Shown: positions 25,302 through 34,002, counted from the stretch's first letter. The stretch: 64,000 bases of DNA from Brenneria populi (GCF_036016195.1 NZ_JAYWTM010000001.1:984795-1048794); one strand, 5' to 3'. Translations and numbers: made by a program. Notes: generated by a model from the sequence alone, not told the origin.

Positions 25302-26147
25302 ATGAGCACATCACTGGAACTTCTGACGGAACACCGCCTGTTCGGCGGTTGGCAACGGCGCTACCGCCATGCGTCCGATACGCTGAACTGCGGCATGACG
25401 TTCAGTATCTATATGCCGCCGGCGTCCGATGATGCCCCGCCGCCGGTGCTTTACTGGCTGTCGGGGTTAACCTGCGATGATGAAAACTTCACCGTCAAAT
25501 CGGGCGCGCAGCGCACTGCCGCCGAGCTCGGCGTGGCGCTGGTGATGCCGGATACCAGCCCGCGTGGGGAGAACGTCGCGGATGATGCCGGATACGATCT
25601 TGGCAAAGGCGCCGGATTTTACGTCAATGCCACACGGCAGCCCTGGGCCGCGCACTATCGGATGTATGACTACGTACGCGATGAGCTGCCGGCGCTGATT
25701 CAGCGGCATTTTAACGTAAGCGGTAGCCAATCGATCAGCGGACACTCCATGGGCGGGCACGGCGCGCTGATGCTTGCGTTGCGCAACCCCGAAAGCTATC
25801 GGTCCGCGTCCGCTTTCGCGCCTATCGTCAACCCCAGCGAGGTTCCCTGGGGGCGCAAAGCGTTAAGCGCGTATCTGGGCGAGGACGAAACGCAGTGGCG
25901 GCAATATGACAGCTGCTATTTGCTGGCCAACGGCCAACGCAAACTGCCGATCCTTATCGATCAGGGGGACGGGGACCGGTTTCTTCCCGAGCAATTACAG
26001 CCGGAAAAGCTGGCCGAACTGGCGAATCGGCACGATTGGCCGTTCACGCTGAGAATACAGCCCGGCTATGACCACAGCTATTTCTTCATCGCCAGCTTTA
26101 TTGAAGATCACCTGCGCTTTCACGCGCGCTATTTGCTGCAGCCATAA
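25302..26147 (+). CDS. yeiG: S-formylglutathione hydrolase YeiG
   Basis: Cytosolic esterase that hydrolyses S-formylglutathione to formate and glutathione, the step after FrmA. The 281-aa alpha/beta hydrolase has the nucleophile elbow GHSMGGHGAL (Ser near 148), LYWLSGLTCDDENF around the oxyanion hole, an Asp in DQGDGDRFLPEQLQ, and the catalytic His in GYDHSYFFIASF. The sequence is closer to YeiG than to E. coli FrmB (for example EHRLFGGWQRRYRHASDTLNC and SFIEDHLRFHARYLL). A Rho-independent terminator follows directly. Confidence 0.95.
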   Translation: MSTSLELLTEHRLFGGWQRRYRHASDTLNCGMTFSIYMPPASDDAPPPVLYWLSGLTCDDENFTVKSGAQRTAAELGVALVMPDTSPRGENVADDAGYDLGKGAGFYVNATRQPWAAHYRMYDYVRDELPALIQRHFNVSGSQSISGHSMGGHGALMLALRNPESYRSASAFAPIVNPSEVPWGRKALSAYLGEDETQWRQYDSCYLLANGQRKLPILIDQGDGDRFLPEQLQPEKLAELANRHDWPFTLRIQPGYDHSYFFIASFIEDHLRFHARYLLQP

Positions 26148-26156
26148 TCCGGCGCG

Positions 26157-26195
26157 CGATCGGGAACGGAATTAACCGGTTCCCGATCGTTTTTC
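26157..26195 (+). terminator. Rho-independent terminator after yeiG
   Basis: CGATCGGGAACGG and CCGGTTCCCGATCG form a long stem with one bulge around AATTAA, followed by TTTTT. It begins 10 bp after the yeiG stop. Confidence 0.9.
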
Positions 26196-26236
26196 CGGGT
26201 AAAGGAAAGCGCCGAAATGCCGATAACCTACCTCTA

Positions 26237-26508
26237 TATACCCTAAATAATTCGAGTTGCAGGACAAAAACGCCAAAGCGTTTTTGAACAGCGCTTGCGC
26301 TGACCCCGAAGGGGTGAGGCCATCAGGCCGAATAACGCGGCGACGCAGCGAATCCTCAGGAGCTTACAGCAGTAAGTGACTGGGGTGAGCGACAAATCCG
26401 CCAAGAGCAGATTTGAACGCCGCTTGCGGCGGCCCCAACGGGGCGAGCTCCATGGATGGAGCGAGTAACAAAGCCAACGCACAGGCAACTTGAAGTATGA
26501 CGGGTATA
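26237..26508. repeat. ERIC element with composite interior (272 bp)
   Basis: The ends are classic ERIC: TATACCCTAAATAATTCGAG on the left and CAACTTGAAGTATGACGGGT on the right. The ERIC core dyad is present near 26357-26390 (AGGAGCTTAC and GTAAGTGACTGGGGTGAGCG). The element is about twice the usual 127 bp. On the left it contains the module ACGCCAAAGCGTTTTTGAAC with GGCCATCAGGCCGAATAACG, and on the right a GC-rich hairpin, GCCGCTTGCGGCGGC. It lies between yeiG and the KTSC gene. Confidence 0.85.
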
Positions 26509-26578
26509 AAGGCGCATAGCGGCCTTTGCGCCAGCTAGCCCGCCGCCGTAAAAATAATCAAATTGGGAGTGCAGGATT

Positions 26579-26791
26579 TTGCAAAGAAAACGAGTTTCAT
26601 CATCGGAACTGTTTTCCGTCGGGTACGATGCGGAAAACAGCGTATTGGAAATAGAGCTGCTGAACGGAAATATCTATCAATATCGCGGCGTGGCGCGGAT
26701 GATTTATGAAGAGCTAATGTCGAGCGCGGTCAAATCCCGCTATTACGCCCGCTACATCAAAAACGCCTTTCCCTACGAAAAGATTCAGTGA
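26579..26791 (+). CDS. KTSC-domain protein
   Basis: A 70-aa protein consisting almost entirely of a KTSC domain (named from lysyl-tRNA synthetase C-termini): SSELFSVGYDAENSVLEIEL, GNIYQYRGV, and KSRYYARYIKNAFPYEKI. The domain is usually small and of unsettled function. The start is TTG at 26579, with AGGA five to eight bases upstream; no ATG is available at the family N-terminus. It stands alone between an ERIC element and hcxA, so context gives no function. Confidence 0.8.
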   Translation: MQRKRVSSSELFSVGYDAENSVLEIELLNGNIYQYRGVARMIYEELMSSAVKSRYYARYIKNAFPYEKIQ

Positions 26792-26868
26792 TAAACGGGC
26801 GAATCAGGCGCCTGTCGCGACAGCCTCCTCATCCGCCCGTTGCCACCGTCTAATCAATCGACAACGGC

Positions 26869-27975
26869 TCAATCAAGCGCGCTCTCGGCCGCGCCGACGC
26901 TTTCCACCGTTTTAAGCGCGTCTGACAATACGGAATCGTTCAGCGCCAACGGCAGATAGTGAATCGACTCCCCCGGCTGCAGCGCGCGCTTAACCACGGC
27001 CTGAATAGAGGCGCGATCGTGAATATCCACATTCAGTTCGGCCAGCGAAGTCGGCAGTCCGAACCGCTTAAAGGCGGACTTCAGCTGCCGTAGCGTGTCG
27101 ATATCCCCTTGTAGCGCGCTTTGCACCAGAATGCCGTACGCGACTTTGGTGCCATGCAAAAAGGCTTCGGTCTGCGGCAAGACCGTTAACCCGTTATGCA
27201 CCGCATGCGCGGCGGCCACCCGCGTGTAGCGCTCTCCCAGCCCGCCGACCATGCCGCCGCCGGCGATAATGGCGTCGACGACGTCAAGAAAGTCCTGCGT
27301 CAGCGTACCGGCCGCCGCCGCCTCCAGGGCCGACGCGCTTTTTTGCAGCAGCACGTCGCGGATGGCCAACGCAGTTTGCAGCCCGAGCCGCGCGGTCAGC
27401 GGCAAGGTTTCAGGACGGGGGCTCAACACCACCGCTTCATACCACTTCGCCAGGGTATCCCCCACGCCGGCCAACAGATATTCCACCGGAGCCGCCAGGA
27501 TAATGCGCGGCTCCACCAGCACCAGGTGGTTGGCGTCGCTGAAAATCTCGAAGCGCAGCGCCTGCCCCTCATCGCTATACCATACGGAAAGCGGCGTCCA
27601 GGCGGCGCAGGTCGCGGCAATCGTCGGGATCGCCACCAGCGGCGCGCCGATTTTGCGCGCCACCACTTTCGCCGTGTCCAGCACCGCACCGCCGCCGATG
27701 CCAATCACCACCCGGCAGTCGTCCCGCGCCTGCGCCGCCAACTTCGCCACTTCGCCCTCGCTGCAGTGCGCGCCGAACAGCGCCCGCCGCGCCGACGGCG
27801 CATCGAATTCAGCGGGAAGGTAAGGCCGCGCCGCCGTCAACGCCCGCTCGCCGTATATCCATAACGCATTGTTCAGAATATCCGGCGAATAAAAATCCAG
27901 CAGCTTATCGATGGCGCCGGAGAAAGAAAAATAGTTGGCCGGTCCGACCTGTACACGGATTGCCGTTGTGTTCAT
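26869..27975 (-). CDS. hcxA: Hydroxycarboxylate dehydrogenase A HcxA (YbdH)
   Basis: Member of the iron-containing alcohol/glycerol dehydrogenase family; in E. coli YbdH/HcxA reduces 2-oxo acids such as 2-oxobutyrate with NADPH. The 368-aa product aligns with YbdH end to end: VGPANYFSFSGAIDKLLDFY, NAD(P)-binding VVIGIGGGAVLDTAKVVARK, PTIAATCAAWTPLSVWYSDEG, LVEPRIILAAPVEYLLAGVGDTLAKWYEA and HAVHNGLTVLPQTEAFLHGTKVAYG (metal-site His residues; read with gaps). I use the ATG at 27973-27975; the longer in-frame start adds ten residues. It is divergent from the ABC transporter operon at 28226. Confidence 0.92.
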   Translation of the reverse strand: MNTTAIRVQVGPANYFSFSGAIDKLLDFYSPDILNNALWIYGERALTAARPYLPAEFDAPSARRALFGAHCSEGEVAKLAAQARDDCRVVIGIGGGAVLDTAKVVARKIGAPLVAIPTIAATCAAWTPLSVWYSDEGQALRFEIFSDANHLVLVEPRIILAAPVEYLLAGVGDTLAKWYEAVVLSPRPETLPLTARLGLQTALAIRDVLLQKSASALEAAAAGTLTQDFLDVVDAIIAGGGMVGGLGERYTRVAAAHAVHNGLTVLPQTEAFLHGTKVAYGILVQSALQGDIDTLRQLKSAFKRFGLPTSLAELNVDIHDRASIQAVVKRALQPGESIHYLPLALNDSVLSDALKTVESVGAAESALD

Positions 27976-28225
27976 GTTCTGATGTTCCTCGCGCTGCCGC
28001 GCCAACAGTTAAGATAAGAGACGGCGGTAATCAGGGGAATGATTGATAACGCCATCTTATTCACTTGCCCGGCATGATTTAAGAATTTTTTTGCTTAACT
28101 TATTCTTTTTTCATTCATAGATTAGCGCCCTTCTCACGCTGAATCCGAATTGCATCATGTTAGTTCTGTGTTACATTTCAGGCCAGTTTTTTTGCCGATA
28201 CACACCGCCAAGAGCGTGACTGAAC

Positions 28226-29740
28226 ATGACATCTCAGCCCCATCGAACGCGACTGGAAATGCGCAACATTTCCATCTCATTTTCTGGCTTTCATGCGCTG
28301 AAACAGGTTGATTTCATACTGGAGGGCGGCTCTATTCATGCATTAACCGGCGCCAACGGCGCGGGTAAATCGACGCTGATGACCATTCTGTCCGGCGCTT
28401 ACCGCCACTACAGCGGCGAGATCATTATCGATGGCTCACGGGTTGATATCTATTCGCCGCGCGCGGCCAAACGGCACGGCATCCATTTGGTGCAGCAGGA
28501 GGTGGATGTCGCCCTGGTGCCTACGCTGTCGGTGGCGGAGAATATTATGCTGGATACGCTGGCGCAAAACGGCCATGTGCTCAACTGGCGCCAGGTCTAT
28601 CGCCAGGCGCAGGCGCTGCTCGACCAGCTCGGCATCCGCCTGAATCTACGCCAACGACTGGAGCGCTGTTCGCTGGCGGAAAAACAGCAGATTCTGTTAG
28701 CCAGAGCCTTATCCCACCAATGCCGTTTTTTAATTTTGGATGAGCCGACGGCGCCGCTCGATCGGGAAGAAAGCGCGCGCCTGTTTCAGGTGGCGCGGCG
28801 TTTACAGGCGGCGGGCATCGGTATCGTTTTCATTTCTCACCGTATTCATGAGCTCAGCGAGATTTGCGACACGCTGACGGTGCTGCGTGACGGCGAATTC
28901 GTCAGCAGCGGCGCGATGCAAGGGCTCAGCGGAGAGCAGATCGTCGAGAGAATGCTGGGACACCGGCTGGAGGCTATTTTCCCGCCGCGTCGGCGCACGC
29001 CGTTATCTACGCCTCTGCTGCAGGTTAAAGGGCTGCATGACGAAACCCTGCTGCGGGATATCTCGCTCACGCTGCGTAAAGGCGAAATCCTCGGCGTCGC
29101 CGGACTGGCGGGCGCGGGAAAAACCGAGCTGTGCAAGGCGCTGTTCGGCGCGACGCCCAGCCGGATCGAGCAAGGCGAATATAACGGCGCGCCCTGGCGT
29201 CCCCATTCGCCCCATCGCTCCGTTGAGCAGGGCATCGCCCTGGTGCCGGAAGAGCGGCGCAGGGAAGGTATCTTTATTGACGAATCCGTCGCCATGAATC
29301 TCAGCATCGGCGCCAGCGACAGTTTTTCCCGCTGGGGCGTGTTCAGCCGCCGTCAGGCGCTATCCTGGGCAAAACAGATCGTTGCGCGCTTAACGATTCG
29401 CGCCGCCGGGCCGATGCAAAAACTGGCGCGGCTATCGGGCGGCAATCAACAGAAGGTGGCCATCGGTAAATGGCTGCGCAGCGAAGCGCGGGTGCTGATC
29501 TTTGATGAGCCCACCAAGGGCGTCGATATCAAGGCCAAACAGGATCTGTTCGCGCTGATCGACGGCCTGGCCCGGCAGGGTAAAGGCATTATCTACGCCT
29601 CGGGCGAATTTTCCGAGCTCGTCGGCCTGTGCGATCGCATCTGCGTACTGTGGGATGGGCGAATCGTCGCCGAACTGGACGCGTCAACCATTGACGAAGA
29701 AACACTACTATTGTATTCAACCGGAGGAACTCCCCCGTGA
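28226..29740 (+). CDS. Ribose/sugar-type (CUT2) ABC importer, double ATPase subunit
   Basis: A 504-aa ATPase with two ABC domains in one chain, as in RbsA, YtfR and LsrA. Domain 1 (about 8-245): Walker A GANGAGKSTL, Walker B FLILDEPTAPLD, switch His VFISHRIHE. Its signature position reads RCSLAEKQQILLARAL, a degenerate LSGGQ, as is usual in this class. Domain 2 (about 258-500): degenerate P-loop GLAGAGKTEL, LVPEERRREGIF, canonical LSGGNQQKVAIGKWL, and LIFDEPTKGVDIKAK. The permease start overlaps its stop by 4 bp (GTGA). The substrate is unknown. Possible neighbours in function are HcxA and the 2-hydroxyacid dehydrogenase homologue. Confidence 0.9.
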   Translation: MTSQPHRTRLEMRNISISFSGFHALKQVDFILEGGSIHALTGANGAGKSTLMTILSGAYRHYSGEIIIDGSRVDIYSPRAAKRHGIHLVQQEVDVALVPTLSVAENIMLDTLAQNGHVLNWRQVYRQAQALLDQLGIRLNLRQRLERCSLAEKQQILLARALSHQCRFLILDEPTAPLDREESARLFQVARRLQAAGIGIVFISHRIHELSEICDTLTVLRDGEFVSSGAMQGLSGEQIVERMLGHRLEAIFPPRRRTPLSTPLLQVKGLHDETLLRDISLTLRKGEILGVAGLAGAGKTELCKALFGATPSRIEQGEYNGAPWRPHSPHRSVEQGIALVPEERRREGIFIDESVAMNLSIGASDSFSRWGVFSRRQALSWAKQIVARLTIRAAGPMQKLARLSGGNQQKVAIGKWLRSEARVLIFDEPTKGVDIKAKQDLFALIDGLARQGKGIIYASGEFSELVGLCDRICVLWDGRIVAELDASTIDEETLLLYSTGGTPP

Positions 29741-30732
29741 GTCAGCCACTTTCACCTAACGGGGTTCTCCCCTGGCGCCACCGTTTTTTCGACTTTTTGT
29801 ATAAATGGGGCATGCCGATCACCGTCGTCGCGCTGGTCGCGCTTTTCGGTCTGGCGTCGGATAACTTTCTCGATCCCTACAACATCATCAATATCCTGCG
29901 TTCGATCGCCATCGTAACCGTAATCGCGATCGGCGTATCCATCTCTCTGTCGGTGGGTGGGTTCGATCTCTCCGTGGGTTCAACCGCCTCGCTGGCCAAT
30001 GCGCTGGTGATCTCGCTGTTCGTCTGGCATGGATTCGGCACGACGGGGGCGATCGTTCTGACGCTGCTGCTGTGTACGCTGGTGGGACTGTTCAACGCGT
30101 TTCTTATCGTGGCGCTGAAAATTCCCGATATGCTGGCGACGCTCGCCAGCCTATTTGTCATTCAGGGCGTCGCCATGACCTACAGCTACGGCGGCTCCAT
30201 CACGCAAAATATGGCGCTGCCGAGCGGCGAAATGGCCGAAGGCGTCATTCCTGAGTTTTTTTCCGCGCTGGGGCAGGTTCCGGTGATCGTCGTCATTATG
30301 CTGGCGGTGACCGTCATCGTTCAGCTCTATCTGTCGCTCACCAAGCACGGCCGCCGCATGTACGCCATCGGCGGCAACCCTGAGGCGGCGCGTCTGGTCG
30401 GCATCAGAACGGCGCGCTATCGGATTCAGGCCTATGTGCTCTCTTCCTTGCTGGCGGCGCTGGGGGGGATTTTATTGGCCTCGCGTATCGGCTCTTCGCA
30501 GGTTAATGCCGGCGGCGGCTATTTAATGGACGCCGTCGCCGCCGCCTATATTGGCTTCTCTCTGGCCGGTTCGGGCAAACCGAACGCCTTGGGCACGCTG
30601 GTCGGCGCGGTCATTCTCGGCGTGCTGCAAAACGGTCTGGTGATGCTTTCCGTGCCCTATTACGCCATGGATATCATCAAAGGCCTGGTGCTGGCCCTCG
30701 CCCTGGCGATCACCTACATCCAGAAACGCTGA
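29737..30732 (+). CDS. Ribose/sugar-type (CUT2) ABC importer permease
   Basis: A 331-aa RbsC-type permease with about ten hydrophobic segments. Family marks: ITVVALVALFGLASDNFLDPYNIINILR, SVGGFDLSVGSTASLANAL, KIPDMLATLASLFVIQGVAM, the cytoplasmic EAARLVGIRTARYRIQAYVLSSLLAALGG coupling region and the C-terminal IIKGLVLALALAITYIQKR. The start is GTG at 29737, overlapping the ATPase stop. No periplasmic binding-protein gene follows; the next gene lies on the other strand 54 bp away. The importer must borrow a binding protein encoded elsewhere or has lost it. Confidence 0.9.
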   Translation: MSQPLSPNGVLPWRHRFFDFLYKWGMPITVVALVALFGLASDNFLDPYNIINILRSIAIVTVIAIGVSISLSVGGFDLSVGSTASLANALVISLFVWHGFGTTGAIVLTLLLCTLVGLFNAFLIVALKIPDMLATLASLFVIQGVAMTYSYGGSITQNMALPSGEMAEGVIPEFFSALGQVPVIVVIMLAVTVIVQLYLSLTKHGRRMYAIGGNPEAARLVGIRTARYRIQAYVLSSLLAALGGILLASRIGSSQVNAGGGYLMDAVAAAYIGFSLAGSGKPNALGTLVGAVILGVLQNGLVMLSVPYYAMDIIKGLVLALALAITYIQKR

Positions 30733-30785
30733 GCGTCCAGCGCCGTCAATAACCCACGACGCTCATTTACGGACGCTTGCCTGAG

Positions 30786-31766
30786 TCAGCGTCCGCCGCC
30801 GTTATCCATACCTTTTTGCTGCACGAACTCATCAATATTTTCGATCGTCCTTTCCAGCAAAATCTGCAGCGCTGAAGCCGAAGTCCAGCCGATATTCGGC
30901 GTAATCAACAGGTTAGGCAACCTCTTCGCCGCCGCCACCAGCGGATCCGCACAGGAAAACGCTTCCTGCGCCAGGCAGTCCAATGCGGCGCCGGAGACGG
31001 TGCGCCGCTCCAACGCGGACAACAGCGCCGCTTCATCGATCAGCCCGCCGCCGGCCGTGTTCACAATGGCGACCGTCGGCTTGCACAATGCCAGCGTTCG
31101 CGCGTTGATCAGACCGCGGGTTTCATCGCTTAGCGGGCAGTGTAGCGAAATAACGTCCGCCGATTGCAATACCTGCTCAAACGGCAAATAGCCCTGCCGA
31201 CACGTCGCCGCCCCTTGACGTTCGGCGAATAGCGGCTTCATCCCCAGCGCCGTCGCCAGGCGGGCGACCTCGCGCCCCACCGCGCCGGCGCCGATGACGC
31301 CAAGCGTTGAGCCGGCGATATCTTTTACCGGATGGTTAAAATAAGAGAACTGCGACGCCCTCGCCCAGCGGTCGTCAAGCAGGTCGCGATACCAGGCGTT
31401 CAGGTTACGCTTCAGGGCGAAGATCAGGGCGATGGTATGTTCAGAAACCGCCTGGGTAAAATAGTTCGGCACGTTTTTTACGGCGATCCCCAGCTCAGCG
31501 GCCGCCGCGGTATCAATGCTCTTCGTCCCGGCCGCGGCTACCGCAATCAGCTTTAAGGAGGGCAACGCCGACAGGGTTTCCCGGGTTAATACGGTTTTAT
31601 TGGTGATAATGATATCGCTGTTTTTTGCCCGGACGATAACCTGATCGGGCGCGGTATAATCATATTCGATCCATTGATGGCGGCATTGCGGCCGCCTAAA
31701 ACTATTCTTTTTCAAAAAAATGGTTTCAGGCAACGCGCCCCTGTCCAAAAAAGTAATTTCCAGCAT
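30786..31766 (-). CDS. D-isomer-specific 2-hydroxyacid dehydrogenase homologue lacking catalytic Arg and His
   Basis: A 326-aa protein with the two-domain 2-hydroxyacid dehydrogenase layout: AAGTKSIDTAAAAELGIAV (about 78-96), NYFTQAVSEHTIALIFALKR, the NAD(P) Rossmann motif GVIGAGAVGREVARLA (157-172), and SADVISLHCPLSDETRGLIN. At the catalytic positions, the usual NTARGG Arg is glycine (NTAGGG, G239), and the usual PHIG/PHIAW His is asparagine (TPNIGW, N291). The catalytic-region Glu is kept (QE, 268). Normal dehydrogenase activity is therefore doubtful. I use the ATG at 31764-31766; a GTG three codons upstream is possible. It is convergent with the ABC permease. Confidence 0.85.
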   Translation of the reverse strand: MLEITFLDRGALPETIFLKKNSFRRPQCRHQWIEYDYTAPDQVIVRAKNSDIIITNKTVLTRETLSALPSLKLIAVAAAGTKSIDTAAAAELGIAVKNVPNYFTQAVSEHTIALIFALKRNLNAWYRDLLDDRWARASQFSYFNHPVKDIAGSTLGVIGAGAVGREVARLATALGMKPLFAERQGAATCRQGYLPFEQVLQSADVISLHCPLSDETRGLINARTLALCKPTVAIVNTAGGGLIDEAALLSALERRTVSGAALDCLAQEAFSCADPLVAAAKRLPNLLITPNIGWTSASALQILLERTIENIDEFVQQKGMDNGGGR

Positions 31767-31812
31767 CGCGTCCACTCTGATTATTATTTATACGGCAAGG
31801 CCTGAATATCGA

Positions 31813-31948
31813 TATCCCCTCCATACTTCAAGCCGCAGGTGCGTTGACTTCGCTGTTCGTCCTTATGGCCTCCCCCTCCGGGGCGGCGCAGGCGCCGTTC
31901 AAAAACACGTCGGCGTTTTTGTCCTGCAACGAGAATTATTTGAGACGT
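31813..31948. repeat. ERIC-like element upstream of the 2-hydroxyacid dehydrogenase homologue
   Basis: The left end is ATACTTCAAGCCGCAGGTGC, an ERIC terminus, and the right end is CCTGCAACGAGAATTATTTG. The inside carries TGGCCTCCCCCTCCGGGGCG and GCCGTTCAAAAACACGTCGG, i.e. the hairpin module in the opposite orientation to 26237. The GGGTATA right terminus is decayed. The rest of the 668-bp gap up to lysP holds an AT-rich stretch (31960-32210) with no recognisable gene, a terminator and a second repeat. Confidence 0.7.
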
Positions 31949-32222
31949 GATAACGACATCTATTTATCACAACCCGCCTCGCCGACCTCCGCTAAATAAA
32001 GTAGGAGATTAATCGTTTATATTTACGCGCCGAAAACATAGCGCATTAATTATTTCCTTAAAAAAATTACCGGAGGTTAAACATATTCTCATTACATGGT
32101 GCCCCATACCGCATGGGTGGTAACAGAGTAGACAGCAACGGAACAATTAACAATGCCTGACATAATGAATTTCATTCATTATGCATTTAATGCCGATCGG
32201 CGACTTGCAAAACGCAGGGGAT

Positions 32223-32252
32223 AAAAAAAATTGCCTGGCGTCCGCCAGGCAA
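32223..32252 (-). terminator. Rho-independent terminator for lysP
   Basis: On the minus strand, TTGCCTGGC and GCCAGGCAA form a perfect 9-bp stem followed by TTTTTTTTAT. It is about 180 bp beyond the lysP stop because a repeat element lies between them. Confidence 0.9.
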
Positions 32253-32274
32253 TAGAAAAGGTTATTTCGACGAG

Positions 32275-32446
32275 TTTGCTGACAACCTCGTCTGTCGGAC
32301 CGAGAGACTCGGGACGACCATGGAGGTGAGGCATCCCCGCGTTTCCCCTGACAAAAACGCGTGCGCTTTTGAACGCCGCTTGCGGCGGCCCGCAGGGCAA
32401 GCCCCGCTAACGGGGCGAGTAATCTCTAACTTTGTCAACAGTCTGA
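32275..32446. repeat. Intergenic repeat, family C copy 1 (long form), reaching into lysP
   Basis: It starts TTTGCTGACAACCTCGTC and ends CGAGTAATCTCTAAC...GTCAACAGTCTGA. These ends match the 73-bp copy at 44063-44135. The long form holds about 100 bp more, including ACAAAAACGCGTGCGCTTTT and the hairpin GCCGCTTGCGGCGGC also found in the ERIC element at 26237. The last about 12 bp of the repeat overlap the 3' end of lysP. Confidence 0.65.
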
Positions 32447-33925
32447 TTTTGACTCATCGTGATCGGGAAAAGTCATATCTTCATATCTGATGAAATGCGT
32501 GCCGCGGGAAAGTTTATAACCGAACCAAATCAGCAGGAACAGCGGAATGCCGATATAGGTAGCCGTAACGCCGTACCAGTCGATTTTATCTTCCAGAAAA
32601 GCCTGATAGTTCTGCCCCAGCGTAATCACCAGGCAGAGCACGAAGGCGAACAGCGGCCCCAGCGGAAAGAAACTGGAAAGATAGGGAAGACGGCTTAAAT
32701 CAAAGCCGGCCTTAACATAGCCGCGACGAAAACGGTAATGGCTGATGGCGATCCCCAGCCAGGCGATAAAGCCCGTCATGCCGGACGTATTCAATAGCCA
32801 GAGGTACACCGTCTGGTTGCCGTACATAGACGACAGGAAGCACAGCGCGGCGACCACGGTGGTGGCATACAACGCATTGCGCGGCACCCCGCCGCTGGAG
32901 AGCTTGGCGAAAATACGCGGCGCCTTTCCTTCGCGCGCCAGGGTAAACAGCATGCGGGTACAGGCGTACATTCCGGAATTCCCCGCCGACAGCACCGCCG
33001 TGAGGATAACGGCATTCATTACCGCGGCCGCAGACAGCAGGCCGGCATGCTGAAAAACCAGCGTAAACGGGCTGACGGCGATATCTTTGACGTCGTTGCG
33101 CAGCAGGTTGGGATCGGTATACGGAATAATCAGGCTGATAATTAAAATGGCGAAGATATAAAACAGAAGAATACGCCAGAATACCTGGCGGATCGCCCGT
33201 GGAATATTTTTCTGCGGATCTTCCGACTCCCCGGCCGCCACGCCGATCAGTTCGGTTCCCTGGAATGAAAAGCCCACAATCATCGCCACGCCGACCATAG
33301 CCGAAAATCCGCCCGCGAAGGGCGCGTCCCCAATCTGCCAGTTATGTATTCCCGCATTTTCCGCGCCGCGCAAAATGCCCGCGATCATCAGAACGCCGAC
33401 GGCGATAAAAATCACCACCGTCACCACTTTGATCAGCGAGAACCAATATTCGGCTTCGCCGAAGCCTTTTACCGAAATGATGTTCAATAACACCATCACC
33501 GCCAGAAATAGCGCGCTCCATATCCAGCCGGGAACGTCCGGGAACCAATATCCCATCACCAACTGCGCGGCAACCAGGTCGACCGCAATCGTCACCGCCC
33601 AGTTGTACCAATAATTCCAGCCCAGCGCGAAGCCAAAACCCTCTTCAACATAGCGGGAGCCATAAGTGGCGAACGAACCGGACACCGGTATAAATGCCGC
33701 CAGCTCACCGAGGCTGGTCATCAAAAAATAGACCATGACGCCGATAAGAACATAGGATAGCAGGGCTCCGCCCGGCCCGGCCTGCGAAACCGTGGCGCCG
33801 GATGCGACAAACAATCCGGTGCCAATCGAACCGCCGATCGCGATCATCGTCAAATGCCGTGCTTTAAGCTCACGGCGCAGGGATGTTCTACCCTGAACAG
33901 AATGCTGAATATCTTGCTGAGCCAT
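32435..33925 (-). CDS. lysP: Lysine-specific permease LysP
   Basis: Proton-coupled lysine importer of the amino acid-polyamine-organocation family, 496 aa with 12 predicted membrane helices. It matches E. coli LysP (489 aa) closely: RRELKARHLTMIAIGGSIGTG, LFVASGATVSQAGPGGALLSY, VSGSFATYGSRYVEEGFGFALGWNYWYNW (read with gaps), FQGTELIGVAAGESEDPQKNIPRA and the C-terminal YKLSRGTHFIRYEDM. In E. coli LysP also senses lysine for CadC. The final residues SDC and the stop codon are encoded inside a dispersed repeat, so the C-terminal tail may be recently altered. It precedes yeiE in the E. coli-like lysP-yeiE-yeiH-nfo block. A LysR-type dyad lies upstream. Confidence 0.96.
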   Translation of the reverse strand: MAQQDIQHSVQGRTSLRRELKARHLTMIAIGGSIGTGLFVASGATVSQAGPGGALLSYVLIGVMVYFLMTSLGELAAFIPVSGSFATYGSRYVEEGFGFALGWNYWYNWAVTIAVDLVAAQLVMGYWFPDVPGWIWSALFLAVMVLLNIISVKGFGEAEYWFSLIKVVTVVIFIAVGVLMIAGILRGAENAGIHNWQIGDAPFAGGFSAMVGVAMIVGFSFQGTELIGVAAGESEDPQKNIPRAIRQVFWRILLFYIFAILIISLIIPYTDPNLLRNDVKDIAVSPFTLVFQHAGLLSAAAVMNAVILTAVLSAGNSGMYACTRMLFTLAREGKAPRIFAKLSSGGVPRNALYATTVVAALCFLSSMYGNQTVYLWLLNTSGMTGFIAWLGIAISHYRFRRGYVKAGFDLSRLPYLSSFFPLGPLFAFVLCLVITLGQNYQAFLEDKIDWYGVTATYIGIPLFLLIWFGYKLSRGTHFIRYEDMTFPDHDESKSDC

Positions 33926-34002
33926 TATTGTCCTGACTGCTCTTGCTAAAAATTGAGGCGGGATTGTAACAAATAGCCCGAATCAGGATCGCCGGGATCG
34001 TC

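Noticed and set aside
26237..26508. Insertion sequence or open reading frame in the long repeat (81-codon minus-strand frame)
   Set aside because: The open frame lies inside an ERIC-type palindromic element with no transposase motif.
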